The notes: generated from the letters alone by a model not told the origin. A DNA stretch of 64,000 nt from Chrysomallon squamiferum (GCA_012295275.1 CM022672.1:11705904-11769903); one strand, 5' to 3'. Shown: positions 25,586 through 38,439, counted from the first letter of the stretch. Made by a program: numbers and translations.

Positions 25586-25733
25586 CTTTCCATTCACATC
25601 CATAAAGTTCTACTCTCATGCAGATTGTGCGGGGATGATTGGAGTATGGAATGAAACGAAGTCTCTTGGCAATGATGGGAGGTTGAACATGGCGTAGTTC
25701 CGCAAGGTAGGTGTTGTCATTGGCAGGAAAAAT
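25586..25733 (-). CDS. Ddr: DDR exon: end of the discoidin domain
   Basis: This exon encodes residues 79-127 and enters in phase 0 and leaves in phase 1. Recognisable family segments are NTYLAEL, PPIIAKRLRFIPYS and ICMRVELYGCEW, the conserved closing strand of DDR discoidin domains. The two cysteines of CMRVELYGC (residues 116 and 124) are eight residues apart, as in human DDR2. There they close the domain through disulphides to a cysteine in the AWC motif and one near the N-terminus. The AWC partner is in the 54205-54064 exon; the N-terminal partner would be in the unseen upstream exon. The donor is AAAG/GTATGG and the acceptor follows a T-rich tract. Confidence 0.96.
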
Positions 25734-25819
25734 CTGAAAAAATAAAATAAATGAATAATAAACAAATTTTCCTCTTTTTTTTTTTTTTGCATTAATTTGA
25801 ATATTAAAATGAATAAATG

Positions 25820-26488
25820 TTTTTGTCAAATAAACCAAAATTTTGTCTTCTTGCATGAATTTTAATATTAATGTGTCTTAATGAAATGAATGAATGAATG
25901 TTTAACAACATCCCAGTACAAAAACTATATTGGCTACTGGGTGTCAAACAAAGTTAAATATGACAAAATGGTGGATATTTTCTATATAAAAATTCAAAAT
26001 TAGTGTTAAACACAGTGTAAGGAGCTGTCCAAAAAGTATCACAGTTTATTTAAATTATAATTTATTGTATAAATTCTGTAAACTCTCAGAAATTTTAAAA
26101 CAAGTTCAGGATGGAGCTGAAATGATTCCATCACATTTATTTGATTTATCCTTCCATATCTGTCTGAGATGATTGCACTCCACCAAAATATGGTGATTTT
26201 TGTCAGAGTACACTGACAGTGTTCACAATGAGGTGCAATTTTAAGTCTGTGCTGAATAAATGAAACTTTAGTAGAAATATGAATAAATGAAACCAAAGTA
26301 CAACAAAAATATTGGTTTGTTTTTGTCAAATAAACCAAAATTTTGTCTTATTGTATGAATTTTAATATTAATTGAAATTTAGAGTGTGTCTCCAGTGAAA
26401 AAAAATGAATCCTTAGCATAAAGAGAAAGTATGTTTGTTTTTGTCAAATAAACAAAACATTTGCCTTCTTACATGAGTTTTAATATAA
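25820..26488 (+). repeat. Three copies of a 53-bp local repeat
   Basis: A unit beginning TTTTTGTCAAATAAACCAAA and ending TTTTAATATTAAT occurs at 25820-25872, 26320-26372 and (more diverged) 26438-26488. Copies 2 and 3 are 118 bp apart and share further flanking sequence (GTCTCCAGTGA / GTCTCCACTGA and CCTTAGCA), so the true unit may be about 118 bp. Confidence 0.8.
25885..25965 (+). mobile_element. SINE-like fragment, head part
   Basis: GAATGTTTAACAACATCCCA, then TATTGGCTACTGGGTGTCAA resembles the head of the same dispersed mollusc repeat (TGTTTAACGACACC, then ATCGGCTATTGGGTGTCAAA) that I recall. It is truncated; the tail portion is not seen adjacent to it. Confidence 0.6.
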
Positions 26489-28269
26489 ACTGAAAAAAAT
26501 AGAGAGACTGTCTCCACTGAAGAAATGAAACCTTAGCACAAGGAATTTTTATTTTATTTTTTAGACCTACTTTATCAATTTGTGTAGATATGAGAAATGG
26601 TAAGTGCTACGAACACTAGCTCAGAAAACTCTGGATTAAAATCTTTATACAGAAATATGCTAATGTATTTGTGTACAAAAAACCACATGTTATATTCTCA
26701 GTTGTTCATTATGTCATAATAGTTTTTTTTTTTATCCCAGTTAGATACACATTACTTACACTTTTCTGAAACAAAATAAGTATACCTTTAATCATTTTAT
26801 CTTTATTATAAATATCAATAAATAAAAACACACACACAGACAGAAACACACACAACATACAAACACATCATCTCATTCACACATGTCATTTTGTTTCTTT
26901 TATATTTCCTTTTTTATTTTATTTTTTAAATATTTTTGAAAAGGTCATCTTTGTGATGCAGCTGGCCATTACCAAAGACAAAGTAAACAAGTGGACATGC
27001 AGGTGACCGCACACCAGGCTGACCAGACAGCTTTGACTGACAGGTAAGCAGTAACTAATTGTCATATCAGGTTCAAAAGAAAACAACCTGAGAGACAGAA
27101 CAAACAAAATGAACGGAAAATAAACTCAAGCAGTTAAACTGACAGCAGACATGTTGTTGTTTTTTTTCTTCTTTTTTTTTTTCTGCTGCATCAAACACCT
27201 GGAGAAACTGGACATGCAATCAGCTTGATAATCTGAACTGAGTTACCTCCACTTTACACCTAGTTACCTCCTCTTTACAATATGTATGCCTTACAGAAAG
27301 GTAAGGCAGGGTTCAAGTACGAAGCACTTAGGGTCACTGCAAATATGAAATACTAATTGTTTTTCAAGATGACTTAAAGTATGATGGTAGTGATTAATAC
27401 TAAGTTAGGAAAGAAAGTTACTGTAAAATAGTAAAGCTTGAAAATGCTTTGCAGTGAAAAGGAATTATATGAAATCATAAAATTTAAGATAAATTAATTT
27501 TATCTGATTTTGTTTTGACCAAGATATAGCAAAGGCACTCACTATATTAAGATACTTTTAACAAAAGTTTAGAATTGTGAAATATAATATCACTAATAAT
27601 TTTTTTTTAAATAAATCAATTGCAACTTGTAATTATTATTCATCTAATAATAAATGTTTAATTAAAAAATATCTATTACAATTGTTTGCACATATAATAT
27701 TAATTAATTTTGTTTCTGTATGTTTTAATGATAGATAAAAAAAATTTTAAAAAAATAAAATAAAAATAAAACAATGCAATATCAGTAAAGTGTAATAATC
27801 ATTTAAAGTTTTAATGTACTTATTTTATTTATTTTAAACAGCTTAAATTCTGTTGCACCTGTAGCATAAAATTTGAAACTATGGTCTCAGTTGTTTCAAT
27901 ATTGAAGAAAATTTTAAACACAGTTGCCTCCCTTGCACTGGCAATTATAAACAGTTTTCGATTTCTGTTCATTCAGTGGAGTAGTGTGTTGTAGTGCTAA
28001 ACCCCTTTAATGACCGCAGTGGTACATCAACTGAAATGTGCAAAACTTCTGGTTCTGCAATGCCAAGTAGATAACGTATGAATAAAAAAAAAATATGACT
28101 GCTTGTGAAAGCCTACAGCTTTCAGAAACTCTTTGGTGCAAATGGTCTGAAAATGAAACATGCTAAGAAAACAAGTTTTTGTACAGTTTTACAAGCAACT
28201 GAAACTTACTGTAAAAAACCTGAGGTTTTGGGGTTTTTTTTAATTATTATTTTTTAAGCTAAATCAGAA

Positions 28270-28460
28270 TTTGTTAGTACTATTTTTTATAATAAATTCA
28301 TAATAAGTACTATTTCAGTAATATATAATTTATAAGTATTGTTTCAATAATATATTCATTATACATATTGTTTCAGTAATATATTCTTTACAAGTACCAT
28401 TTTGAAAATATATTCCTTATAAAGTACCATTTGAATAATAAAGTACACTTCAATAATCTT
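28270..28460 (+). repeat. Degenerate minisatellite, about 37-bp unit
   Basis: About five copies of a unit like AAGTACTGTTTCAATAATAT followed by ATTC and an AT-rich filler. Copies differ at several positions each, so the array is old. Confidence 0.75.
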
Positions 28461-28739
28461 CTCATATTACATAAATATGTAAATAACAGAGTTTCAAAAA
28501 GAGTTTTGACATTATTTTTGAAAATGTTTCTTTGTAAGGAAAACAATATTAGTTATAAAAACATAAGGGATACCCACATTAAGTATATCCCACCTTTATA
28601 GGTCTGTATAGCCTGAATAATTAATAACCTAATGAAATGCTGGTAAACTGTTTGAAAATAACTTGGTGCAAAAAGGTTTGTTGTAGTTTTTTTTTTTTAA
28701 TGAAATCATCAAATTTCCGTAAAATTTAACTCTGATTAT

Positions 28740-30440
28740 ATCAACTTGGTCTTGGCTTACCTGAAATATTTTATTTTCGTTTTTCGCCAATTCAGAGTCT
28801 TTGATGAAGGTTTTATGTTGCCAGACCATCATCGAGGGGGGGCTTTAGCTGTTGAGTCTGAACATGCAATTACAACCGAGTTAGCTTGCTCAAAAGATAG
28901 ACATGTGCCAGAGAATATAATTCTCACACCGTACATTCGTGAGAAGATTTCTCGATGCATGTCTTTGACTCTTCGTTCTCTTTTTATGACAATGTCTACA
29001 CGTTCTGTATCACATTTAATAGCTGTTTGAATTATTGAATTATTTGGTCTACATCTTCTTCTTTTTTTTTTGAAGGGGTGTGTTTTCTAGCTAGAAAATT
29101 GTGATTTTGATGTAAGCCAGAGAACTAAATTCAAGTAAGGAGTCGTAGGAAAAAAATAAAATAAAATAAATAAAAATTGAGAGAAGAATTTGCTGAGATT
29201 ATGCTTGTTTAAAGACTGGTGTTTATAGTGTTCACTGGCAGCTAAAAATGAAAACGTAAGGATGCTATGTATTTCAAAATATTAAATTGAATATTATCTG
29301 ACATAAACACTTTTTCTTTTTACTTTTTTTAAATTTTGTTTTTGCATCACTGATATAAGATTAATATCTCTAATCATTATTATTTTAAATATAATCTTGA
29401 GGAATTTTGTCAATTTTTATTTTAGTTTACACTAAGATTCTCTTTAACATATATATTATTGTTAAAAAATATTTATTGGAGTACTTTATTAACCTTTATT
29501 AACAAATGTCAAAATTCCACAACAACAATAATAACAAAGGCAATAAAAACATACAGCTGAACAAAAAAAAAAAAAATTCAAAAACGAAAAAAGAATGCTA
29601 CAAAACAAAGAACAAAAAACACATATGTCAAAAATGAGAAAAAAAAAAAGAAAAATAAATTACAAAAAAATTATATCACCAAAAAAAAAAAAAAAGACAA
29701 GACAAAACTCATACAAATGAAAAAAAAAAAAAAAAAAAAAAAAATAGAATAAATAAATAAAAAAATAAAATAAATTACAAAACAAAAAACAAAACAAAAA
29801 TCATATACAATAATTTATGTAAAATGTCTCAAATAAAGCAAATTATAGGTCTGGTAGGACAAAAAAAAAAAGAATCTAAACTTGAGACATGAATTAACCT
29901 GTGTACACCAAAGTTCCAAAGACAAAAAGTGCAGAGAATGGGACACCATTGATTTACGACTGCAGCGACTGGCCTGATCTTTCAGCGAAGTGGAAAAGAC
30001 CTGAGTCAATATTTCTCTCCCTTGCCATGCTCTTCAGCTGAGCTTTGAAAACCTTTAATCCAGACTGATCCCTCCCATTCAGAGCGCTACTAAACAACAA
30101 CACTGTACTTCTGCCCTTCAATTGGAGATTGTTTGCACCACCTTATCAACCTCTTGCAATTGGAGAGCAATAAAAGGGACATTAATCTGACTATAATGCC
30201 TTCCACTGTCTTGCTGAGGAGAGTCATCAACGATGGAAACTTCTTGGACAAAAAGAACAGCTCGCCTGGAGGATCAAGGCATACTCTTGAAACCATAGAA
30301 ACGAAGCTCCAGTTTCTGACAACAGAGCTTAATGTTAATTCTTTTAGCAAATGTTCTCCAGTTTTAGACGTTTTGATTCATTGTTATTTTTCAATGAAAA
30401 CACAAAGCGATTTAGAGGTCTCCTATCTTCACTGAACTAA
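28740..30440. other. Intronic islands of non-repetitive, less AT-rich sequence
   Basis: Two stretches (about 28740-29035 and 29880-30440) stand out from the AT-rich repeat background by mixed composition. Neither holds a frame that looks like a protein (best about 100 codons, no recognisable motif). They are candidates for conserved regulatory DNA; the sequence alone does not prove it. Between them lie A-rich runs. Confidence 0.4.
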
Positions 30441-30535
30441 ACACTGCTAATGTTATTGTTATCATTAATGAAATAACAATAATAATAAAATAACCAGAAT
30501 TATAACAGATAAATAGAAAAATACCTTATACTATT

Positions 30536-30785
30536 TCAGCCACCACTACTACCATTACAATAACTGCTGCTACTGTACTGCACTGCATTGCACTACTTCT
30601 GCAATTACTGCTATAGCCACAACTACTACTACTAACACCATGACTGCTATTACTGCTACTACCACCATCATGATCATACCACTGCTATCACTGCTACTAC
30701 TACTACTGATACTATTAGTATCATTATCCTTGCAACAACAACTAATACTACTATACCATCATTTCTACCAATACTATCACTACTG
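30536..30785 (+). repeat. Degenerate CTA/CTG/CCA trinucleotide tract
   Basis: Roughly 250 bp of impure ACT, CTG and ACC units, heavily mutated. It is clearly repeat-derived and non-coding. Confidence 0.8.
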
Positions 30786-31524
30786 AACAACAACAAAAGA
30801 AAACAATAATAATGAAAAAAAGAAAATCACTAGTATAACAGCTAAATACAAAACTATTCCACTACTATAAGACAAACATTAATGTTCATGGTCAGTGATA
30901 TCTCTGTGTGATTTTTTTATCACCAAACTGAAAAATTGACATGCACTTCCACAGTGGAGTTCAAATTGAATTTCAACCCATTAGGCCCAAAGATTTAATT
31001 TAAAATCATCACTGTCTAGACAACATGAAATTGTGTGAGCAGTTATTATTTTAAATGATGGCTTGCAAACCTAAACAATATAAATCGGAACACTCTGAAA
31101 TATTAATCTTCGTAAGCTGATCAAGTGAAACAAATTTATGACACAAAGTGTAAAGAGGTTTATGTATTGTAATGGTGTATGTATGTGGGTGGCCAGAGTA
31201 TGAAAACCCCCTTTTTTTTTTTCTTCTTTAAATAGCTAGTAAAAAGCACACATGAATTATTTTTATAAGTCCAAAAACAGTTTCAATTTTGTATAAATCC
31301 TTGAAAGTCACAACAACAACAAAAATTAATTTGCAAAAACTGAAATAACTTTGATTTACTGGAAGAAACCAACTTTCATCAAAAGAAGAAAAAAATACTT
31401 TTTATTTATTTAAATACAGATTCAAAACCATTTTCAAACCAAATTTATGGCATCAGATTTACATACATGTATTTAAGAACCTGATTTATAATGATAGCAG
31501 GAATCATTCTCTGGGTAACTCTTT

Positions 31525-31600
31525 TTCATTTAGCAGTAAGATTTATTTTATATGCACCTTCCCAAAGAAAGCACAAACCTATTATCACAATTTAGACCAT
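31525..31600 (+). mobile_element. Diverged SINE-like fragment
   Basis: TTTAGCAGTAAGATTTATTT, TATATGCACCTTCCCAAAG and AAGCACAAACC match, in order and spacing, the same repeat as the fragment at 22931-23052. The downstream part decays quickly. Confidence 0.55.
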
Positions 31601-32166
31601 TGTACTAACAAAACATTCTTCATGAACAGTTCTACTTAAACAAGAAAGCATGTATAAATATTTTTCCACTGCCAGAACCATACAGAACACTAAATATTGT
31701 GTACTGGCTGCTATATAAATACACAGATTGTTATTATTATTATTATTATTATTATTTATTATCATTATTATTATTATCATTAGATGGTCAGGAAAAACAA
31801 ATAGTTTTTTTCTTTTGAAACAGATAAAGTGCAACAACCACAGAAAAAAAAATAATAAATACTTTTATAATTCTGAGAACTAGTTAGAATGGGAAATATT
31901 CCTTTATTCCATTAAAGAAAAAAAAAAAGTATTTTTTTAATTCTGAAACACTAGGTTATAATGGAATACTTTCTGTCAGAAGAATAGATCCTACCATCTA
32001 GTGGTCCTCAAATGACTGTGCACAGTGGATCTTTCATTTTTTACAATAAAATGATTGGCTAGAGATACACATTTAGATTAAGATGTTACAGACAGACATC
32101 AATAGAAAAACTGAAATCATCTAGTCTGCGGCTGATCTCACCAATCAATAATAAAGAAAAAAAAAT

Positions 32167-32170
<4 letters not shown>

Positions 32171-32210
<40 letters not shown>
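32171..32210 (+). repeat. Poly-A run of 40
   Basis: An uninterrupted A40, the longest homopolymer in the window. It could be the tail of a decayed retroelement inserted on the plus strand; the sequence before it (32100-32160) is not recognisable. Confidence 0.9.
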
Positions 32211-32212
<2 letters not shown>

Positions 32213-33589
32213 CTGGTTCAGTTTCTCATCACTGACAGTGAGGACTACATCTAATGATAATATGATGTATAAACTATCTGAAGCTGTCATTTCTACTAAA
32301 CTAGATTTCCCATCCGCACTAACTAATACACCATTTAGCAGAAACCACCATTTCTCTTCACAAATTACCAGCTGTAAACCCATTAAGACTGTCCATCAAA
32401 CAGAGATGGGTAATGGGAAGGTTATGCCTTAAGTACCTGCTTTCACTTACTGGGACAAAAAAAAAAAAATAATTATTATAATAAAAAAATTTTTTTATTA
32501 TAACTAAGTAATCCATCAATCCAATGACGATGACGACGATGGTGAATCTTTGTAAATGAAAATTTCAATCATAGGTGGCAGCATGCAAACATGTGAAATA
32601 CTCGCCACTAGCTATCGACAGCAAAACTGATTAATACTAGTTAAAAATTGATAACTGTAACATGCTTTAGAATTAAATTTTAAAAATTCAGTTTTTATTA
32701 TTGTTTTTATTTTTTCTTTTTTTTTTTTTTACCAAGCACATTACAATTTATATAATAATAATAATAAAAGTAGAATTATTTGGTTAAATTTAGCCATCAT
32801 TTTTTATTTTTAATAATAACTAAATATTTTTATTCTAATTTTTTTTTTTTTTTTATTGATTTATTTATTTGTTTAAATTTTTTTTTGTAATATATCAGAA
32901 AAAAAGGCTTGGAAATAATTTGATTTCAAATCACTGTTTATGTTGTATCAAATTCAGTTATGTCTATTGTTTATATTTTCACAAAATGTCATACTCAATT
33001 TTATGAGAAAAAAACAACAACCACAGAATCTGTTATTAGATCAAAGGAAAATTCTCACAGCAGAAAAGGATATAATTATTATTGCTGGTATTATTATCAT
33101 TACTGTTATTGTTAATTATATAATTTGTTTATATGTAATTATTTTATTAATATGCATTATACATCTGCTTAATTGTTTTCCTTTTTATTAATATGCATTA
33201 TACATTTGCTGAATTGTTTTCCTAACATAAACTCTAGAATCAGACATAGCAACTCTGATTTTTTATATCAAAAAAATACCAACAATAAAATGAATATTTT
33301 AGATTCTCATTGCTATGAACAATACAATTATAAAATAGACATTTCAGTTCTAACTTTCCTTTCCTTGCAGTGTGACAAACACATCAGTAATTACCTCAAT
33401 ACAAAATAACAGCTTTTACCATTTATTTTTATCAGAACATTAACCACAAGCAAGGATAATAAAAATAAAATAAAAACTGAAATTAGAAAAAAAAACACAA
33501 AAAAAACACAAAACAACAACAAAATAAAAAAACTAACAAAAACCAAAAAAAAACAAACAAAAAAAGCCTATATATTTTCTTCAGTATTT

Positions 33590-33990
33590 GATGCCAGTAC
33601 GTAAAGTCACATAAACACACTAGGGAAATGATGCTGCTTATTTTCTCGATACGCAGATAGTACAAGCAAAGATTTACTGGCCTGATGCAACTCCCAAAAC
33701 ACCTTTTGAAAGCAAGCACAGGCTCGGTGCAGTAATGCTGGGAGATGCTTCAAGAAGGTGGTGTTCAATTTGCCGCAAGACTGCGAGAGGACTGCAATTA
33801 CTGGAAGCCCATGGAAAGCCATCAACAGGCCGGGCCGGGCTTCAGTTCTGATTAGACATAGATTGACAAAGAAATTGCAATTTTCTACAAAACACTTCAG
33901 GGCCTTCTGCGAAATCTTGTAGAGAAACAAAAGTCTATTAATGACTACGGCTGACGTCAGGTATGTGCTGCATGGTGCACGGAAAGTCAG
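33590..33990. other. Non-repetitive intronic island
   Basis: A sharply bounded stretch of mixed composition with GC-rich words (GGCCGGGCCGGGC near 33830) inside otherwise A/T-rich DNA. A 107-codon frame on the minus strand covers most of it but has no recognised motif and no flanking gene. Candidate regulatory element or old insertion. Confidence 0.4.
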
Positions 33991-34087
33991 CTGTGGGTGA
34001 GTTGGAAGAGAAAGATGAAGAAGAAGAAGAAGAAGAAGACAAAGGAAAAAACATCCAGACAGATGTCTACACAGTGTTCAAACAAAT

Positions 34088-34445
34088 GACATCTTTTTAA
34101 AACATCATTCTGTAACATGCAGAATCCTTATGTAAACATTTAAAATGTGTTTCCGCAGACATGCAAAACTTCTCTTTGTAACACAGAACATATGTCTGTA
34201 CCGTTCAGAATATTTTTTTAGAAAAACAGATAGAGCTTATTTCGGTAATAGAAAGAGCATCTTTCTGTAACAGAATTGTGTAACCTGCAAAAGATATTTT
34301 TTCTAGCATCAAAACATCCTTCTGTAACATAGAAAATTTATTTCTGTAACCATAGAAAACATCTTTCTGTAACAGACAGAAATCTTTCCGTAAACATCTT
34401 TCAGTAACATGCAAAACATCTTTCTATAACATAAAGACATCATTC
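34088..34445 (+). repeat. Degenerate minisatellite, about 25-30-bp unit
   Basis: Over ten imperfect copies of AACATCTTTCTGTAACAT-type units. The 69-codon minus-strand frame here (repeating LLQKD-like segments) arises from the repeat and is not a gene. Confidence 0.85.
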
Positions 34446-35288
34446 CTAGATATTCAGAACATTCAGTGTATATTGCTATAAGATGCATTTCATTTTTCTA
34501 ATGTGTGCAAAAGTACATTAGCCATATTTAATACATCTTTCCATAACAGTCATTTGATTATTTTTATTACTACTATTTATTTATTTATTTTATTGTTATT
34601 TTTATTTTTTTATTTTTTATTTATTTCTTGCATAATGAATAGTTACATAATAATGTCAATATATTTTTAAACATTTTTTTTATTAGGGTTCTAATCATTA
34701 TTTTGTTTTTATAAAGCAAAAATTACTTATGACAGCCTTCCAGTTGCTGAAACTGGATAATGCAACATATTGGACATAAATGTGGTTTCTTTAATTTCAT
34801 GTTGTCAAAATATACAATGCGATTGCACAAAATATTTGTTAATAAAATGTCAGCTGTTTAAATATTAAATTATTACATATTAAAAAATACACAGAGAAAG
34901 AAAATAATCCATTTTGAAAATAAACCAAGGATTTAAAAACTCGGATTTAAATGAAATGATCAATATCAGAATGAATGGTATATAAAAAAAGTCACCTGTC
35001 ATTTTGCTAAGTGCTATTTAAAAAAAAATAAAAAATAATTAAAATTAATAAGAATGAAATGAAATTTTAAACTGACATGATTTCTGTTCTGACTTTCCAG
35101 ACTGGATATTCCAGTTTAATTTCTTTGTTTTGTTGCTTTATGTAGGCAGAAGACTTTTCAAGATTTAATGCTTATATATAAGGGGACTGCAAAAATCGTT
35201 CAGTTTTGTGGCAATCAGGTTTAGTCAGAGATGGTTTTCAACATATTTCACTGTAATTATCATATTCTTATGACCCTTTTCATAAATA

Positions 35289-35557
35289 ATAATGTTATAT
35301 GTTACACATAAGACTGATGACTCTATATGTTACATATAAACCTAATGATGTTATATGTTACATCTAAGGAGATATTATGTTACATGTAAAACTTGGAATG
35401 TGTATGTTACATTCAAGATTGGTGATGTTATATGTCACAAATAAAACTGGCAATTCTTTGTTACATATAAACTTGTTATGCTCTATGTTACACATAAGAC
35501 TGGAGGTGTTACATGTTACACACGAGAATGGAGGTGTTTTATACTGTAAATAAGAAA
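35289..35557 (+). repeat. Degenerate minisatellite, about 31-bp unit, beside a splice donor
   Basis: Eight or nine imperfect copies of ATGTTATATGTTACATATAA-like units with a GACTGG or similar filler. The array ends about 12 bases from the donor of the 31-codon DDR exon. Confidence 0.85.
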
Positions 35558-35568
35558 TGATAAGTTAC

Positions 35569-35661
35569 CTCCACTCCTTTTTTATCACGAAATCTCGTCC
35601 ACACGTTAGTGTCCTCTTCTCTCTGGTACTCCAGCAGAAAGGCCTTGGTAAACTCTTGGCC
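35569..35661 (-). CDS. Ddr: DDR exon: discoidin domain, 31-codon exon
   Basis: A short phase 0/0 exon encodes residues 48-78, starting GQEFTKAFLLEYQRE and ending RDKKGVE. Joined to the previous exon it gives QGRFGNGKGQEF, which matches the vertebrate DDR stretch QGRHAGGHGIEF without a gap, so no exon is missing from the 18.4-kb intron between them. The Glu of GQEF corresponds to the Glu paired with Arg in the DDR2 collagen site. The acceptor (CAG after TTTGTCTTTC) has an AAAT tetranucleotide run on its intron side (35669-35702 on the plus strand). The donor (GAG/GTAACT) is only a dozen bases from a degenerate 31-bp tandem array. The exon is isolated between introns of 9.8 and 18.4 kb. Confidence 0.94.
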
Positions 35662-36619
35662 CTGGAAAGACAAATAAACAAATAAATAAATAAATAAATA
35701 AATACCAGTTAAATTCAGAAAATAATATTTGATAATAATAATTACAAATATTTTGATCAAGAATTTTTATTATTTTAAAAAATCATAAACACTATTTTTC
35801 TCTGCAATTTTCAAATTATTTTCTGTATTAATTTACATCAATATTTTATTTAAAATTCTTCTTCCCATGTGATCTTTATTCCACTACCATCATCATCATC
35901 ATCATCACCACCATTATAACTAAAACATTATTATATTACATCAGAACAGTACAACTAAAATAATATTCTGAATTCTTTCTTCTTCTTTAAAACCAAACGA
36001 ACACATAAGTACAACTGTGAGATACAGTTTGGAGAATATTATCTAATCATTTTCTTAAGAAGTAAAAAAAAAAAGAAAAAATAGAAGTAATTTAATATTA
36101 CACTACAAGAAAACCAAGTGATGAGAGTTTACTTGGATTTGCTGCAGTAAATGGCAGTATTGATTTTCAAGGTCTTTCTAATGAAACAGCAGTATCTTCA
36201 AAATTATCCTGCACATGTTGTAAAAAGAGGGCTTATGGACATGTTTATTTAGGAAAGTGTAGTATTATCTTTACAGCATTCACATTAAAGGACTCCATCT
36301 CAACAAGCAAGCAAATTAAGTGAGCACTTCAAAACAATGTCTCTGCATTAGAGGTTGCATGCTGCAGTTCTGTACACTAAATTTTATTTGTTAATTTTCT
36401 ATTCACAGTTCTGGCCGTCATTCCAGTCATGAAAGCCAATTATTTATTTTTTTTCTTTAACCTTTCTGTAGAAAATTGCTTCATCAGAGACACCAAAGTT
36501 AAACTTTAATTTGCAGCTTTTAATACTGTAAGTGCAGCTTTGAACAGTGAAGATAAAACCTCTGTATGTTTCGTGTTTTTTAGTTTTATCAAAGAATGTA
36601 TGTATACAAATGTGTGTGG

Positions 36620-36624
<5 letters not shown>

Positions 36625-36669
<45 letters not shown>
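36625..36669 (+). repeat. GT dinucleotide microsatellite
   Basis: About 22 GT units, followed by looser GTAT/ATGT sequence to about 36750. Confidence 0.95.
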
Positions 36670-36670
<1 letters not shown>

Positions 36671-37340
36671 GTAATATATATATTGGTGCAGGGGTATGTA
36701 TGTGTTTGAATGTATGTGTGTATATATTGGTCTATGTGTGTATAAAAATGTCACCAAAAATGATTCCTTTGTACTATCACAATAATCTATTTTTAATATA
36801 TATTTCTATTCATACACCACTTCTTTAAAAAAAAAAAGCTTTTAAATTACTCAGAACATTCCAGAAACTAAAATCTCATGTCCAGTTTCCTTCAAGACAT
36901 CCTGGTTTTATAACTTAACTATGGAACCCAAATCCTATTTGTAATTTCTTGCTCTGTAAGTTAACCAAGGAGATTATGGATGAGGTCACCTTGTGGTCAC
37001 TCAGCTATGGTCTCCTGGTCAAACTTGAAGCAGACCATGGATGGCTTAGCACACACGTAAATCAGAGGCAGGGGGAGAACAGTGTTGATGTTCTCATTAG
37101 CGATGTGTTACTTTAACATCTGGACAATTATACAGACAATTAGGTAGTAGCTTGAAGACAAGACATGTAATGTATGACTGGGCTGAGCCATGTTGTCAGC
37201 GAAGCTGGCTCCTTAGGCTGTCTTATTAACACTTAGTTTAATAACTGGTAGGTGAAAGGGGTTCAAGTGTTCCAAGAAAAAAAATGAAATAACATTACAT
37301 AGATGGGTAGCCAGATAGAGAGACAGACTGATAAACAATA

Positions 37341-37432
37341 CAGATAGATAGATAGATAGACAGATAGATAGATAGACAGACAGATATATGGAGATAGATA
37401 GACAGATAGACAGACAGACAGACAGATAGATG
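37341..37432 (+). repeat. GATA/GACA tetranucleotide array
   Basis: Mixed GATA and GACA units over about 90 bp, with a few interruptions. Confidence 0.92.
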
Positions 37433-38268
37433 GAGAGATAAAATAAGATAAAAGTTATTAAGTTGGATTAATGTGCTGATAAATGCACCAAGCGAAATAA
37501 AACAAACTTTGGGGTTCAGATAAAATGAAAAGGTGAAACAAGTGTGCTTTAAGAAAAATAAAACTATATTAATCTTGATAATGCACTAAAGGGAAAAATG
37601 TACACCCTGATAAAAAAATAGAAATAAAAACTCATGTAAATTATTTTAATAAACCAGTTAGTGCAGTGGTTCATGTGTACTAAGAATTTTTTTTTTTTTT
37701 TTTTAACTTTTGCATATGTAATTTTAAAATAAATGCCAAAAGATTTGTGTTTCTGCGAGGAGGTAAGTACAGTACATCATAGAACATCTGTCAATTTCAC
37801 TGATAATTAGATGTAAATTAAAAATCAACAACACAGTTATGAAGAAAGATAACTAACAACATCTAAACTTCATCACCTTCATAATTTAATTAGTAAACAA
37901 AATTAAATTTAAAAAATGACGATAGGACAAATTAATAAAATGGATTAAATTCAAACAAAACAAATAAATAAGTCAGTTTACAATATTAATGGTAACTGAC
38001 AAAAAAAAAAAAAATAAATAAAGATGAAAAAAGTGATTAATATTAAGAACTGAATTTTTTTTAAATTCAGCATTAATTTCATAAACTCCATTTAAACTAG
38101 TCAAGAAGACATTTTAATAAATAATTATTTAAAAAAGAAACACCTGAAAACAGGTTATTAATTAAGAAAATTAAATATTCATAAGATCCACTGAACTCAG
38201 GTTATCATCAAAATTAAAAATAAAATAAACAGTTATAAGAACATTAATAATATAATGAATAATGGATA

Positions 38269-38284
38269 ATAATAATAATAATAA

Positions 38285-38323
<39 letters not shown>
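38269..38323 (+). repeat. Compound AAT / TAG trinucleotide microsatellite
   Basis: About six AAT units pass into about 12 TAG units, then CAA units. Confidence 0.95.
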
Positions 38324-38439
38324 CAACAACAATTATGAAGATGAGGATGATTATGATAAATCAGTCAAGATGTGTAATTAAAAACTGTATATAAACTTAT
38401 TGTAAAGACCAAATTTTATGAAAGAGAGTTAATAAATAT

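Larger units (their letters stand above)
25734..35568 (-). other. 9.8-kb intron of the DDR gene
   Basis: Contains SINE-like fragments (25885-25965, 31525-31600), a local family of a 53-bp repeat (25820-26488), minisatellites (28270-28460, 34088-34445, 35289-35557), a degenerate CTA/CTG tract (30536-30785), ATT and poly-A runs, and non-repetitive islands at about 28740-29035, 29880-30440 and 33590-33990. The join GVE|IFP is in phase and colinear with vertebrate DDRs, so no exon is missing. Confidence 0.85.

Noticed and set aside
27290-27330. tRNA-like GGTTCAAGTAC box B
   Set aside because: No matching box A at the right distance and no cloverleaf pairing seen.
34205-34414. Minus-strand frame with repeated LLQKD-like segments, looking like a repeat protein
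   Set aside because: It follows the 25-30-bp minisatellite; the unit is not a steady multiple of three and there is no gene context.
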